This document shows, one piece after another, positions 35,801 to 49,700 of a stretch of 64,000 bases of DNA. Within the stretch, counting starts at the first letter, position 1; each line of letters begins with the position of its first letter. The stretch is from contig WPIO01000049.1 of assembly GCA_009760855.2 (NCBI GenBank), positions 2,353,501 through 2,417,500 on the forward strand, given 5' to 3'. The notes below the pieces were generated by a model that did not search any database, was not told the DNA's origin, and saw only the letters and a program-made list of their open reading frames with translations. The DNA comes from Cristatella mucedo. Lineage: Eukaryota > Bryozoa > Phylactolaemata > Cristatellidae. Both the position numbers and the translations under genes were made by a program.

Positions 35801-38502
35801 AGCGGTGCTTCGGTATTCCTTCAAATCGAACGACCATTCCCCGCTGCTGCTGCCGCTGCTGCTGCTGCTGCTGCTACTGCACGTTGCCGGTCGCAGCTCG
35901 AGTAGCGAATGTGCGCGTCCTCTTCTTCCGATGTATCAGCTGTTAGCACTAGAAAAATTGTGCTACATCGGTTGGAAATATTCCAGAGGCGACCCAAGGA
36001 AGCACGTCGAGAAAACCGAGCCAATGTATCCATGCGTACGGGGCGGTGCATTGTTTTGTATATGTCTGGGCGTGTCGTCAGTTTGAATGCTCTCGTGCGC
36101 GCGCGCGCGCGCGCGCGCGCGTGTGTGTGTGTGTTTATGTGTGTGTGTGTGTGTGTGTGTGTGTTTGTGTTTCTGTGTGTGCGTGTGCGTGTTCAAGCGA
36201 GCCATCTGTCTGAGTGTGCGCTACACACTGGTTCTGTGGGGTTTAACGTATAGTAGTCCACAAAGCTCAATAGACAACTTTCCGGTGAAGTTAGATCCCC
36301 GGCCTGTTAGGATCTCACTGGGTACCGCTGCGCGAGAAAATATCTCCACAGATCAACGTGAGGCAATTTGAAGCACGGGTTTAGCACTGCCCTAGTGTAT
36401 TTGTGACTTCGGTTGGGTAAGTATTGTTATGCATGTCTAAGAAAACCATGACCTTGATGATATATGTAGCCACACCTTTTCCACCAAAATAAAAATTAAC
36501 CTATCGAAGTGAAATACAAGCAAAGCTGAATTCATTTCAAATTTCACGTTGATCTGCGACTTATTTGCCGAGCTGTGAATTTTGCAAATCAACAAAGCTA
36601 AACTGTAAATGAATCTGCTTAAAAGTCATAAGCATGCACACCAAGAAGCTGCAACCACGTACATCGATCTACACAGTTTAAACAGTATGAGACACGAGTC
36701 GCACGCGATGCTGAGATATTTTTTTCTATAAATTGTAGATATGTTGTTTCAAATTTACTTCCGGGTTAGACGGGGTTGTTTATACAATCTCTTTTTTCAT
36801 GCTATGGGAAATCGTCGAAATTTCGATCCCATTTCCCAGCATGCTTTTCTTCTGAAAAGTACCCTAAGCAAATAGATGCTCGATTGCCGGACCAGTTTTC
36901 GCAGCATTTTCCCGACCTTCACCCGTACAATTCTTGCTCCTGGCCAAGCCCGACCGAAGGCTCAGATTACCCTTCCGCCTTCGGTGGGAGGAGGGGATGG
37001 CATGCCAGGCTCCATTAGCGTCGGCAGCCGCTTTGGAAGAGCTCCTCCGTGATTTGGTGCCGCCGTAGCCACCGTGGCTCCTCGTAGGCCCAGACCTCCT
37101 GGCTCCTGGGGTTTGGCTCCGCTCTGGACTGCAGTTGTCGGCCCCTGTATTCGGCCTGATCCTCGAGCCTCGCAGCATCCGCTCCCCAGGCCTTCGCTCG
37201 GGATTATAAATGTATAGCTACTTCCTCTATCTCTTCCCCTTTCTTTCCGAATGGTAGAGCCTTAGCCAGCAAAAATTGGAGCTGGGGCATTCCACACTGA
37301 GCAGCACATCGTCGTCTTTCCACACTGAGCAGCACATCGTCGTCTAGGTTTCACGCTGTTGCTGCTCCACCTCAGGATTGCTGCTCCACTCATCTCCGAG
37401 CGAACCCGTTCTAGGGGGGTGACACTTCGTAGCGGTTGTCTCCGTGCACGCGCGCGCATCGAACGGCAGCCCTTGAACAATCGGGTTCCCTGGTGGTACC
37501 AATCCACTTCGAACAATGGGCCTCGTGCTGCCATTATCGTCGAGCACAATGCCCGCAATGCCCGAAATGCCCGCATTGGCCTTCAACTAATCACCACCTG
37601 TTTGTACCTGGTAGCGCGCCGCTGCACGCCAGGGTCTGCTCTAGCACGTACGCGAAAAGCACCCGCCTAAACCACAGCCCAAGCACCTTGAACCGGAGAG
37701 TTTGCTGTCTGTCACGGATGCGTAACCTCGGTGCTCGGTACTCTCGGCAGCTGAAGGAATCGCTGTGTCCGTGTGGCGGCGGCACTCTGGTCTCCAGCTC
37801 TGTGGCTTGCATTGCCTGCATCACGCGTATTCCATGAGCCTCCACGTTAATTTCAGCTAGGTGCGAGGCGCCCACGCTCGATTCCGGGCTTCGTTCCTGA
37901 GCGAACACGTCGGTACTTTAGAGACCAACTACTTCAGGATGAGGACGTCTGTTACACCGAAGCTAACAATAATAATAATAATAATGCATTTGATATACCT
38001 CCCTCAGAGAACTAAATCTTTTTGTAGGTACTGTACATTTGCTGCAAAGGAAGCACCATCGTACGGTTAGTATATCGTTCTGCAGTCCCGGTACCGCCTA
38101 TCGAAGTAAACCGAGTTTGGTCTGAGAAATTATAGCAGCATTCGTTTCATGTTCTTCCTTGACTCTCAAAACCCTCTCCGTAAGATCTCTGATGTAATAT
38201 TACATCCCCTTGATACCACCTGTTTTACAACCCTCTAGATCCCACAATCATCGTCCAGCGTGGTGGTAAGCCTGACGGGCCTTTCTGGGCAGATCAGGCT
38301 GCCCCCCCCCCGTGTAGCTGCCCAGCGCTCCTCCGAAACTCAGTGTAACTTCACGAGCCCCTTGAAGCCGCGCAACAAGTACGCCTCTGCCTCGTCCTGC
38401 TCGGTCATCATTGCGAGCGTCAGGCCCGGAATCCCGTTAGTTTGTGGGGCAGACAACTTAGTCCTCCAATCTCGTTTGGTGTCGTTCGTTCGTTCGTTCA
38501 TT

Positions 38503-38582
<80 letters not shown>

Positions 38583-38832
38583 AGGCATATATATAAATAA
38601 ATAAATAAATAATATATATATATATATATTTATTTATTTATATTTATATATCCAGCTAGCTGAGTAACTGCTTGGATAGTCGGAGTCGACGTCTACCACA
38701 GTCGAGAGCTTCCGCCGAAAGACGCCAGCTCTTAAGGGGACCACGAACACGCTACAGGGGGACCGCGGGATATACGGTTGTAGGACATTTCTACCGGACG
38801 TTTCCCCATGTTGATGAATGTATAACTAAGAA

Positions 38833-38871
<39 letters not shown>

Positions 38872-40670
38872 ATCAAATGAAGTTCACGCTTTTTTGAAAT
38901 AAAATCAACTCAGTATAAGCGGCGATTCGATAGCACGACCAAAGGAGGCGGTACGGCCAGCGCTGCGGTCGACGAGTGACTCCTGGTGCAGTAACGACTG
39001 CGGTGGCGGCGGCGGCGGCGGTGAGGTTCGGACGGGCGGTAGCCGGCGGTGCCGATGTCGGGAGGGGCGGCGGCGGTGGCGGCGATTGCCGAGGATACTG
39101 CCACTCGCTCGCGGCTGCTGCCGACAGCGTCTGCTGCTGGACGCCCGGGGCAGGGATTCGACCTTGCACTTGGTGGTCTGCCGAAAAGCAGGGCCGCAGT
39201 GATCGCATTTCTAATGACTATAATGCAGGAATGTGTTTATTATATACTATATAATATTCTTTACAAGATATGTCAACAAGGCAGTTTATATCATGGCATT
39301 TCCATACGGGAGGGGAGGAAATGTCCTACACCAGGGGGAAATGTCTGGGGGGGGGGAAATGTCCGGTGGAGGAATTTTCCGGGGTGCAAATGTCCAGGGG
39401 AATGTCCGTACACAGGATATACAAGCCGTAACAACGAGCCTGCTATCGGGCTCCGCTCGGGCCTTGGGTAATCGTCGCCTTGCGTACTTGGCCGCATCGC
39501 CTGGAAACGCCTGCACCCGTCCAGGTGCATAACTCAGCGAGACCAGGAGCGTCTAACACCACGACTTAATCGGCCAACTTCCATTCCCAAAGAGCCCCGG
39601 TAACATATCGTCACCGTACATCCGGCCATGACCACAGGTCAGAACCCGGCCCAGCCGGCGATCCCCATGACACCACAGCCATCCCGTTCCAGCCAACCGA
39701 GCCCAGCTCGGGTACATCAGCATGCATGTAGCGGTTCGTTCCTTGAGAGATGGTTGAGGCATCCATATTGGCCTGTGAGTAGAGATTTAGCTAGGAGCAC
39801 TAATATTTTACTGACAATGTGACAATTAAGGCTTTTGCAGCAAATGTAAAGCGCCTAGAAAGAGATTGAGTTCTCTGACGGCGCTTTATCAAGTGTGTTA
39901 TTATTATTATTATTTGCAACAGATTCGTGGTTGAATCGAGAGCCAACAAATATTCTCCAAGCTCGATGCAAATATTCAGTAATAAATTAACCCAATTCAC
40001 TATCCCACAATAAAATTGTGATTTCTCCTGAATTGATTTTTTGGCTTTACGACTCCATAACTGCGGAACCTTTTCTCTTCCGGCATGCCACAATAACTTC
40101 TTGTCTTCTGACAAATTTGATTCTGGCGTTCAATTTCCGACGTGATTCCCCGCACTACCGTGACTGCCATAAACATTATCTATGCATATCGCCCTTTTCT
40201 ATTTGGCATTAAAGTGCAAGCATCTTGCTTCTGATAATGCGCTGATAGCACTCCAGTCTTGAATTGATACATTTTCCTCGCCAGCGTAGCAGCCGACTAG
40301 CTCATGTCTTGACCTATTAGTTTCCTCAATGTTTCAGGCCATCCAAACTTTAGAGGCACGCAAAGTGAGAGGAGTAGAGGTACTAATACATGCACGTGAA
40401 TATCTAATGACTATGAACTCCAGTGATTGGATGAGGGGTCACTTCCACAATGAAAAGAACTACCGAGGGAATACGTGATTGGGAGAGTGGCAGAATGAGG
40501 AGGAAACCACACGGGTAGCGAGGGAAAAGACTTGCTTAGAGTTGTATTATTGCTGCATAGAGTTAGACTTGTATTAAGAGAGAACGAGAGATTTTCCCCG
40601 CAAAAAATAAGGTTTTGCCGCACTATGTTCACTAAAATATCTGACATGCGTGTATACAATAAATAAGAAT

Positions 40671-40745
<75 letters not shown>

Positions 40746-43700
40746 GAGAGAGAAATAGAGGCAATTTTAAGATCATCCGTGGCCAAGCACCGTCTATAGC
40801 CCCACGTGAGAGAAAGAATTCTGTCTCGTGCCGCTCTCATGGTCCCTCACGTGAGCCCCCATGTAATCTATCAACGAATGTCAAAGTTAGACTGCTCTGG
40901 AATCGATCATCTGAAATGTGATTAAATCGATAGATCCAATTGGGGACAATGCTCTGTCACTCTTAATAACTGGCTTTGAGTTGCAACCTATAATTCATTT
41001 CAACAAGTCAAATATTTATGCAAAGTCTCAATTTTTCATCACCATGTACAATGTTTTCTAAGTAAGTAACAACCTTCTAGGGGAATGCTGTCCTGGGTAG
41101 AGTCTACTAGCTCTGATCGATCGATCAGCGGAGTTCTACGCCACTCTTGGGCGCCTATCAATGCCTCTGGGCATAACTGCGACACTACTCTGATGTTTTG
41201 CGTAATATCTCACTCGCATGTTTCAGAGCATTAATTTCCAATGGAAAAAGTCATCCGGAAGCCCTTAAAGATGGAGCAACCCATGAACTTGTACTTGGTT
41301 AAGTTCTTTACAAAATTAAATTGGCATTCTCCTTCTTGCCTATGTAATGGCCAAGCACACCCTACGGTTTAATTTTCTTAAAGATGAAACACAGTTATAA
41401 CTAAGTTTTTATTCCCCTTGTTTTCCACCACTTCAAAACGTCTAAACTATATTTAAGCCCCGATTTAGTCATCCGCACTTGGATTGTAGAAAACTCTCCC
41501 AAGTTAAGTAATGGTGAAACCAACATTATAGTTTTGGACAAACCTCGCATTACCTTGAGATTAGACAACCTAGCCGCAAAATAGTCAAGGCCAGCGTGAC
41601 TCCCTTGGCCTCTGCACACTACCTTTGGATTGTATTCCAAATTGACCTTGACATTGTCGCTTGATAATTGAATGAGCTCCGCAGTCATGTATGTTTACTT
41701 TCAGCTGCCTATTACTTCACACACGTTTGGTCTGCTCAGATAATTAAGCCAATGCATAACAGATGTGTGAATTACTAACACCCTGACAAAACCTACGCAA
41801 CTCAATACTTTCAGGTCATTCAGCCTGTGCAATAAGGCACACAACAGCTGATGCCAAACTTCTCAGTGAGGCTTGTCTGCATTTAATGACGTCAAATGAC
41901 ATCACTTCTCATCTACCTATAGTGCATGGGCTCCTCGTCGAGCAGCTAATCGGCACTGCAGTGCATCACTAACTTTTAGGCCCCTTTATCTGCCATTTTG
42001 CCCTTTCTATCTGAAGTTCTTCATTATTAGTTCTAGCATTCTCGCATCCTTTATCCTGACTCGTGTCAATCGCTGTCCCTCCAACTAACCTCAAGTCCTG
42101 CGACAACCACGCCTTCTGCTCTTATCTCCCAAGGGTGGCACTAACTTCTGAGTGACACACATGTAAAAGAGGCTAAAAGCGAACATATTGCTCGCTGTAT
42201 CTGATCAGTCCACATATATATATATATATTTCCTGCCTGTGGTTGTGCTTGCTTACAGCGAGTGTGATTTTTATCGCTGATCAATTGACGGGCTTCCTTT
42301 GCGGAGCATGTAAAGTTCTAATCAAGAGAGTTCTTTTTATTTTGCTATGCAAAGGACTTATAACATTAGCAGACGTATTAATGTATCCTTCGATTGCACC
42401 TGATTTCCGAGGTTCAATATAGAAAAGAGGAGCAGATTTATCTAGCTTCATTTATCTAGCTGCAGGTCTGCAGTCTTGGCGGCTTTACCCCTGCTTGCAT
42501 CACGCAGCAGTAGCGGCTGCCTAGGCACGATTTTAAAACACACGTGGCTCGCGAATTTCGAGCACCTTCAGGCTAGTCTTATGTCGCAGTGAGAACGTCT
42601 ACCTATGCCAGCGATCAGCGACCAAAGAACACGTCTTGCGACTCTAGTTAGGCCGGTTAGACGCGCGCGAGAAGGCAACAGGAAGCGGTAGCATATTCTT
42701 GGCACGCCTGAATGGCTCAAAGTAAAACCAGCTAATCGACAGTTGCAATCAAACCAAGATATTGTATGCTGTGCGTGCTTTAAATAAGTGCATCCCGCAA
42801 GCGGAAGTAACTGCTCATCAGCATGCTCTGACCGATGAAAAGATAGGGCACACGAATATGCAAATGCAACTTGCAATTCGTCCTCTATGAGTCGAAAGTT
42901 ACAACTTTTATTTGAAAAAGACTATGAGTGAGAATATACGCAAGTTCAGAACACTCTAAGCCTTAGTGGCCATGGAGCCGAGCTGGATTGGTATAGCGGT
43001 TAATGTGCTCGCCCCGACCAAGGTCTGGGTCGTGGGCTCGAGCACTGAGGCTTATGCGAAGCGCTTGAATAGAGATTAAGCTCTCTTGTGGCGCTATACA
43101 AATGAATTAAATTTGTTATGGCTCCGAAATAGAAGTGGCTAAATTGAGTAGAATAGAGTGCCTCACTACTCCATCAATAGCGACAAAAAACAGACAGCAA
43201 TCAAAGCTACTCTGCTTTGCACTGCGGAAATTCAATGAAACAAATAGTCGCAAAACACAGCAGTAAAGAATATACTTTCGCTTCCTTCAAAACATATTTC
43301 ACTATTTATATAGGAAAAAGCTAAACATTGCTTTCATCAGTACGGACTTGCTGGTTCGGTCAATGGACTCTGGGATTTTCCGTCCGCAGCAAAATTGGTC
43401 AATGGACTCTGGAATTTTCCGTCCGCAGCAAAATTGGGGCTGTTCTCTTTTCCTTTTAACAGGCTAGTCTTACATAATTATACGCATTGTATGTCTGTTT
43501 ATTTAATTGTATGTGCTAGGAGATATACATATGCATACCTGTATGCGATAGACAATGTAAACATAGCATTCTTTTGTCATCAACTAGGTGCTTCTATTCT
43601 TTATTCCTAGTTCTTTACAAGGATAACTACTTCATACGGCAACTGCTACACGTTCAACAAGGCCATAAATTGGGCAAATGTTTCAACAAACGTCAAACGA

Positions 43701-46700
43701 CGCCTGTCCTCGCCGCTGGTGCAGACGGTTCCACACGAAAATACTGGACTTTCCCTTGACATCAACATCGAAGCGGTAAGAGTTTATTCTCAGGTGAATG
43801 CACGCATGAACATAATAAGGATACGTTAAATCGTGCCTCTAACGATCGGCATTAGTGCTCGGATCGCACCCCATGACTGAATCCCATGGATACGTTTTTA
43901 TGATCGCTATGAAACAAGGAAGAATTTGGAAACAGAACGTTGGTCGACGGCCTCAACAGGCGTCAAGGCTTGACTTCGGAGTTTTTACTTAACTAGTGAT
44001 AAGAAATTATGCAATGTTGTCAAATTCAAGGGCACCGGTGGTAAAGACATTAAGACGTAGAGACGTCGGATCTCCGTATCACTGTTGGCATCTGCAGCTT
44101 GTATTTTGCTTGCAACGGCTTGTAAGCAGAGAATGCATACGTCGGCGCGGAGTTGAAGCCGAACGCGCGCCGTGCTTGTAAAACTACGACCGGATGTGTA
44201 TAGTGTATAGTCTGCTTCCCCGCTGCAGCAATTTATTTATTTATCGCGAGCTCCGCACAATTGAAAGCACTCGAGCACTCGAGCTTCGTAGCCGGAGTGA
44301 ATTAGCTTACATTTTCCAGCATTTTCCAGCAGCATCTTCGAAGCTAGTGAAAGCTCGCACATTTTTGTTTTAGTGGGACTACTTTGAAAACGTGGACGTC
44401 AATGGTAACTACCAGCTAGGACTAAAGGTCATTGTCCACAGTCCAGACAGACTTCCGAATCCGTCCAGCGAGGGCATTCCAGTCAGTCCCGGGTTTCATG
44501 CCTCGATACCGGTCACGTGGTCCGAAGTAAGTTGGCCTTCGCCGTTTTTGTCGGCGAGCGAGGTTTTCGCTGCTTCCCACTTCTCGCATTTATGCTAAGC
44601 TGAAGGTCCTACTTCGGCTGATACATTCTGTGACGTGCTGCCTTCGGCTACTGGCTTAGGCTATTTGAGTCCCTTGGCCTTGCACGGCTCGAAAATCCTG
44701 ATTTGTTAACAGAGGTATTTGCATTTACACACCAGATTCTATACAAGTAGTCTCCGCGCGTATTTAAATTTGTGGCTGGGTAGATGAACGGTCATGTCTG
44801 GTTCATGTGGACAGGTACTTGTCACTGTTTACACTCTCCTCTTTGCCGATGTGATTGCCAGGCGTAATTTAGGCTTTCACTTCTGTGCAGATGACACCCC
44901 GTTGTATCTGCTTTGATCCCTCCCAGCCCTCCAGCACGTCGAATTTCTCTCAATTCCCTTGCTGCATTTATTGATGACACCAGCATATTGATGGCATACA
45001 ATTTTCCTAAATTGAGTGATGATAAAAATAACCTACTAACAATGGGCAAACCAAGTGTTATTCAGAAATAGGAAAATCTCACGCTCAAAATTGGCTCTGC
45101 CAGCATGTCTCCTGTTGATGCTGGACGAAATATAGGTGTCATGTTGAAAAAGTGGCCCTTCATTAGATTAGACGACTACGTCAGCTCCACCGTCCTGTCT
45201 GCCTACTTTACGCTGCATTACTAATATTCGGGCTTGTTTAGACAGGGATAATACATCTAAATTGGTCAATGCATTAGTGACACCCCGTCTTGACTTCTGT
45301 AACTTACTGCATGATGGTCTACCGGCGTGTGCACTCAGGCGCTTACAGCTGGTGCAAACCTCTGCAGCGTAGCGTAGCTGTAGCTAGGCTCGTCATTCAC
45401 GAGCCTCGTAGTTGCCACATTATACCACTTCTTCTTGCCGACCTGCGCTGGCTCTCAGTCAAGCAATACATCGACTTCAAGGTTCTGTCACTTACTTTTA
45501 AGTCCCTTCATTCTTCAGCTCCTACCTACCTATCAGATCTAGTCTCCCACCAGGCTAAGCATCATACCACCCGCTTTCGGAATCTAACTGTCTATATATA
45601 CCTCGTGCAAATGTCTAATCTCTTGGAGACCGTACCTTTAGTTTGTATGCTCTCAAAGCCTGGAACTCAATTCCGACTGGCGTTACGACCTCTCCTGACT
45701 TGATCGCATTTACAAAAAAGCATCTATTTATCACAGAATTTAGTGGGTCTGTGGGATTCGTCTTTTGTGTGCCTGTGCGTGCTGACACTGTGCATGCTGC
45801 TACTAACCATATTTGCATGCTGACCCTGTGCATGTCACCTCTAAGTTTTGCTGTCGCTGAGCATGCAACCACTTTGCATGCGATCGTTCTTTCTTGTTAG
45901 CAAATCTGAAGTGTTTAGATATAGATTGACTTCTATTGGGGCGCAATAACAAAGTTATTATTATAACTACTATTATTATTATGTCAAGTGCATTATTATT
46001 ATGTTATGTGTGCATATATTTTCATCTGTTTTCTTAAAAGTCGTCTTTGCTAAATTTATTGAATTTTTTAAGTGCAGCAGCACTTTACAATAGCTAATGG
46101 TCGTCCTGAGCCTGTTGGTCACCATAGTTTCTAATTAATAACTATTCTATTATTATTAACTAAGTTAAGATAGGACGACATTTTTGGCTTCCTGTGGAGG
46201 CCGTCTTGTTAATAGAACTTTCAGATTTTAGGCATTTTTCAAAGAGGACACCTGAATTTCATGCACACGGTGATGGTCATATGACAGTATCATCTATTAA
46301 AAGAGCAAACTCGCTTGGTATAGCCGTACGCTTTGGGCGTTCTATTAAAAATAGTTCGGTTTACCACCGTTGAGTTATTAGCATTCTGTTAAGGCAGTGA
46401 CAGATGGCTGTCTTGTCTCGATAAATTAATTTTACGGCAAACTATTTTGGCGAACTCGCTCATTTTGTAAAGCTGGTAACATGTGTGGCCTATTTGCAAG
46501 CACTTTTAGGCAGCTATCCTGTGAGGAGCATGGTCTAAGAACATACCTGTAATGTATTATCCACGTTGACTAAGCGAGCAACCGTTACAGTGTTTCAATC
46601 AATATAAACCTTTTATTTTCTCGAAAATACGACCGCTTGTCAATGAGCGGTTCTATTGTTGTCATCTGAAATCGTAAGAGATCGCATTCAGTTGATCAAA

Positions 46701-49700
46701 TCATACCGATAAGTAAGCTCAGATTTCTAAACTCAAGCTTATCCAAATGGATAGCATCTTATAGAGTCTCAACTCACATACAATCACCATGTGTTGCATG
46801 CAGACATAAGTTCTAATACCTCTTTTAAATTAATGAACTTGTTATTTGCCTTCCCTTTAGTATCTAAGCTTTGAAACTGTCTCGAGATTCGCTGACGGAA
46901 TCAGTAGGTCCTTGGCTCAAACGGTGACCTTAATTCAGTCTCAGTATATAACACATTGACAATCCCCCTAGACATCTGGTTAGCACAAATGTTTTTACAG
47001 TGCAAATAGAGCCATTATATTCGATAATCAATCGAGAATCCTACTGGGTATACACATATGAAATCTTCTTCTGACCAGTAATAATTTGATGCCCTCTGCC
47101 AGTGTGTTCTCGACGTATTTTAAGTGCTGCCTCTGGTTGCATGTTCTTATCGCTCACGTTTGACGTTATCTATCACTCTTATTATGTGCCTCGTTGTGAC
47201 CTGTAAAGCAGGCAGATGGTTCTACTGTGTAACTCTGACCATTCTCAATTGCGGCTAAAGCAAAGTCTCAGATAGAATTATTGTATCAATTAGAATAAAT
47301 AGCTGGCATTTTGTCCTTTTCATAGAGAAATATCGCTTTACTTTTGCGTTATCTTACCACAGCAGAATGCCGATCATAGTCCGACTTGATAGGTCTTAAA
47401 ATAGTTCAGCATGACTTATATCTGTTACCTATTTAGCAGTTTAGAGTTATCTAATATTTGCTTAAAAAATGTTTGACGCACAAGTGGAGCTTTGGGATCC
47501 ACTGCTTCTAAAAGATAGTCTCTTATTTCAACGGGTAAACCAAGGTAATCTCTGCTCTCGGTTTCATAATCATTTTAGCCGCATATTCCTTGCTGAGTTC
47601 AAAGCAACAGGACACTGAGGCTACTTCTTTGCATTGGAAAATCCCGATTTGCTAATTGCTAAGCTAAACTTCAATCACTAAGCTCCCTTCGTAATCTGTT
47701 TTTTCTGTGTCTAAAGGCAGGTTCGGCACTTTCGCTTGCTGGGAAGTGTCATTATACTTTGCAGCCCAAGCACGATTTTGACCGCACTTTTATGAACGAC
47801 GGCCAAAATTTAAAATGCTGAAACTCATCATTAAACAAAGTAACAGGGAAGCGGGTGCGTTTGAACATTACGTCACAACTGCTCAATCATGATCGGAGTA
47901 GTGCAGGTTGCACGACATCTCCGTTAAGACACACAATTTTCCCAATTAGTCCAAGTGGTACATTCCTTTTGTGTGTTGGAACTGATCGACGCTGTAGCCT
48001 GTAAGGCATGCGTTTATAGATTTAAAATGCTCACATTTTAGAATGTTTATATGGAGCCTCCTTATGGAAGTTGCAATGCGTCCGCGAGTCTTCAATACTT
48101 CAGCACGTACACACAGGAAGGCTGCATGTGGGAATGCATAAAGAAGCGAGTATTGAGTTCCTGCTCTTGTGTCGTCTACTATCAAGCAAATGATACTGAC
48201 CTCGCCTGCGACCTGACTAAGAGCAAGAACTGTGCTTACAAGCTCATAAGTAAGAAATTCCCTAGCAACAATTGTCGTATCAAATATCTTAATGAAGTTT
48301 GGTGCAACAGCCTCGCTGTCTGGCTTCAGCAAAGTATAAAGCTATACGCTAGCTTAAGCGGCAGATTCCAATAAAACTCAGGGCCTTGGCCCCAAATAGA
48401 AAGTAGGATTTAAACCAATCGGTCAAATATCCATTGTACCTCAACAAAGTAAGCAGCAGTATTAATAGCTAAAGCGACTGACCTTTTGACAAAGCAGGGC
48501 TGGTTATAAATTTCAAGACGGAAATCCTGCCATTGTTTATTTCTATAAGAGAATTGTGTAAACTATTTCATATGTGTGGCTCCTTAAGAGAAATTAATGA
48601 TACAAATTACACAGTGTTTTAACGATGGCATGTTGAGTCAACCCCAAGTATAAGTTGCACCCTAAATTTAAAGGCAAATTTTTTTTGAAATTTTTTGATT
48701 GAACAATATTATTAGTGAATATATAACTCATTTAGTATTCATATAAGTTTTCTTTAATCATTACATTTAGCGAGACACCCGTCATCAGTATCACTGCTAA
48801 GATATTCATAGTCGTCTGCAGCTTAACCAAAGACTAAATCGTCACTTTCCTTATAGATTGCATCATCTCCAGTCCCATCCAGAATGTTTGAAATTTGCAA
48901 TTTTAGGGTTTATGGTCAGCTAAAGTAAAGTATAGTACTAACTAGTTTATCCCAAATGAACACGTTGAGCAGTCTAGATAGGTAGGCAATAAGTGGTTTT
49001 CTAATTTTGACATTATTTGACTTGCTGTATATAAGTTGAAGGTTTATTTTTTTAAAGATATTGGAAAAAGTGCGACTTATACTTATGAAATACGGTAATT
49101 AGAATGGCATTTGCATTGCACCCGCAAGTTATCTTAATCTCTTTCTAAGCACTTTATAAATACATTAAAGGAATCCTGACAATGCGGCTTGTGATAACAT
49201 GCAGAGTCTCAGCGTGTGTATAAGCAAAAGGGGGTTATTCACTCCCATACTGCAATGCCGCGAGAAGAAAATGCGTTGCTTTGACTTTTGTCATCATTTC
49301 GGGGGATGTTGTGACGTCCATAAGAACTGAGATTCATGTTTTTAAAGCCTAAGAACTAAAGGTGGGCTCTTCAAAAGACTTAAGGTTAGTTCGAGGCACG
49401 GCTAAATGACTTGAATCAGTAGAGCTTTAGTAAAATGACTGACCTGGTTTGGGGTAGCTCTGATAGGTATGCTGGAGAAAGATGGCGGCGAAGGGACGTA
49501 AAGGTGTGGGACAAAAACTTGAAGTCGATTCGTTGCCTGACTGGTGACCTGTGGAGGTGGGTGAGAAGTGGTTTAGTCTGGCAGCGGCGACGCTCGCCAT
49601 GGACATGCCTGGCTTCTGGTCTTTGCACCTGGGCTTCTGAGCTTCTGGGCTTTGTTCCGAGTGCCTTGCGGCACTGGCCGGAAGACATGAAAAAAAGTGA

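Larger units (their letters stand above)
30669..43610 (+). other. intron 3, 12.9 kb, repeat-rich
   Basis: Starts GTAAGT and ends TTATTCCTAG. It contains LINE B (31.2 kb), LINE A with a nested SINE (32.6-34.6 kb), several microsatellites, further LINE scraps and a SINE (42.97 kb). Stretches 31.7-32.6, 34.6-36.1, 36.2-37.3, 38.1-38.5 and 39.9-41.8 kb hold nothing I can name. Confidence 0.8.

Noticed and set aside
35423-35905. 160-codon plus-strand frame
   Set aside because: No domain, ends in a CTG-derived Ala run, lies inside intron 3 and has no splice-consistent link to the channel.
41115-41130. Perfect 16-bp palindrome CTGATCGATCGATCAG
   Set aside because: Too short and isolated to support an operator or transposon end.
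48250-48374. Extension of channel exon 6 past 48249
   Set aside because: The frame stays open for 40 more codons, but a consensus donor (ATAA/GTAAG) lies at 48250 and joining exon 7 there restores the conserved CxCP motif in phase.
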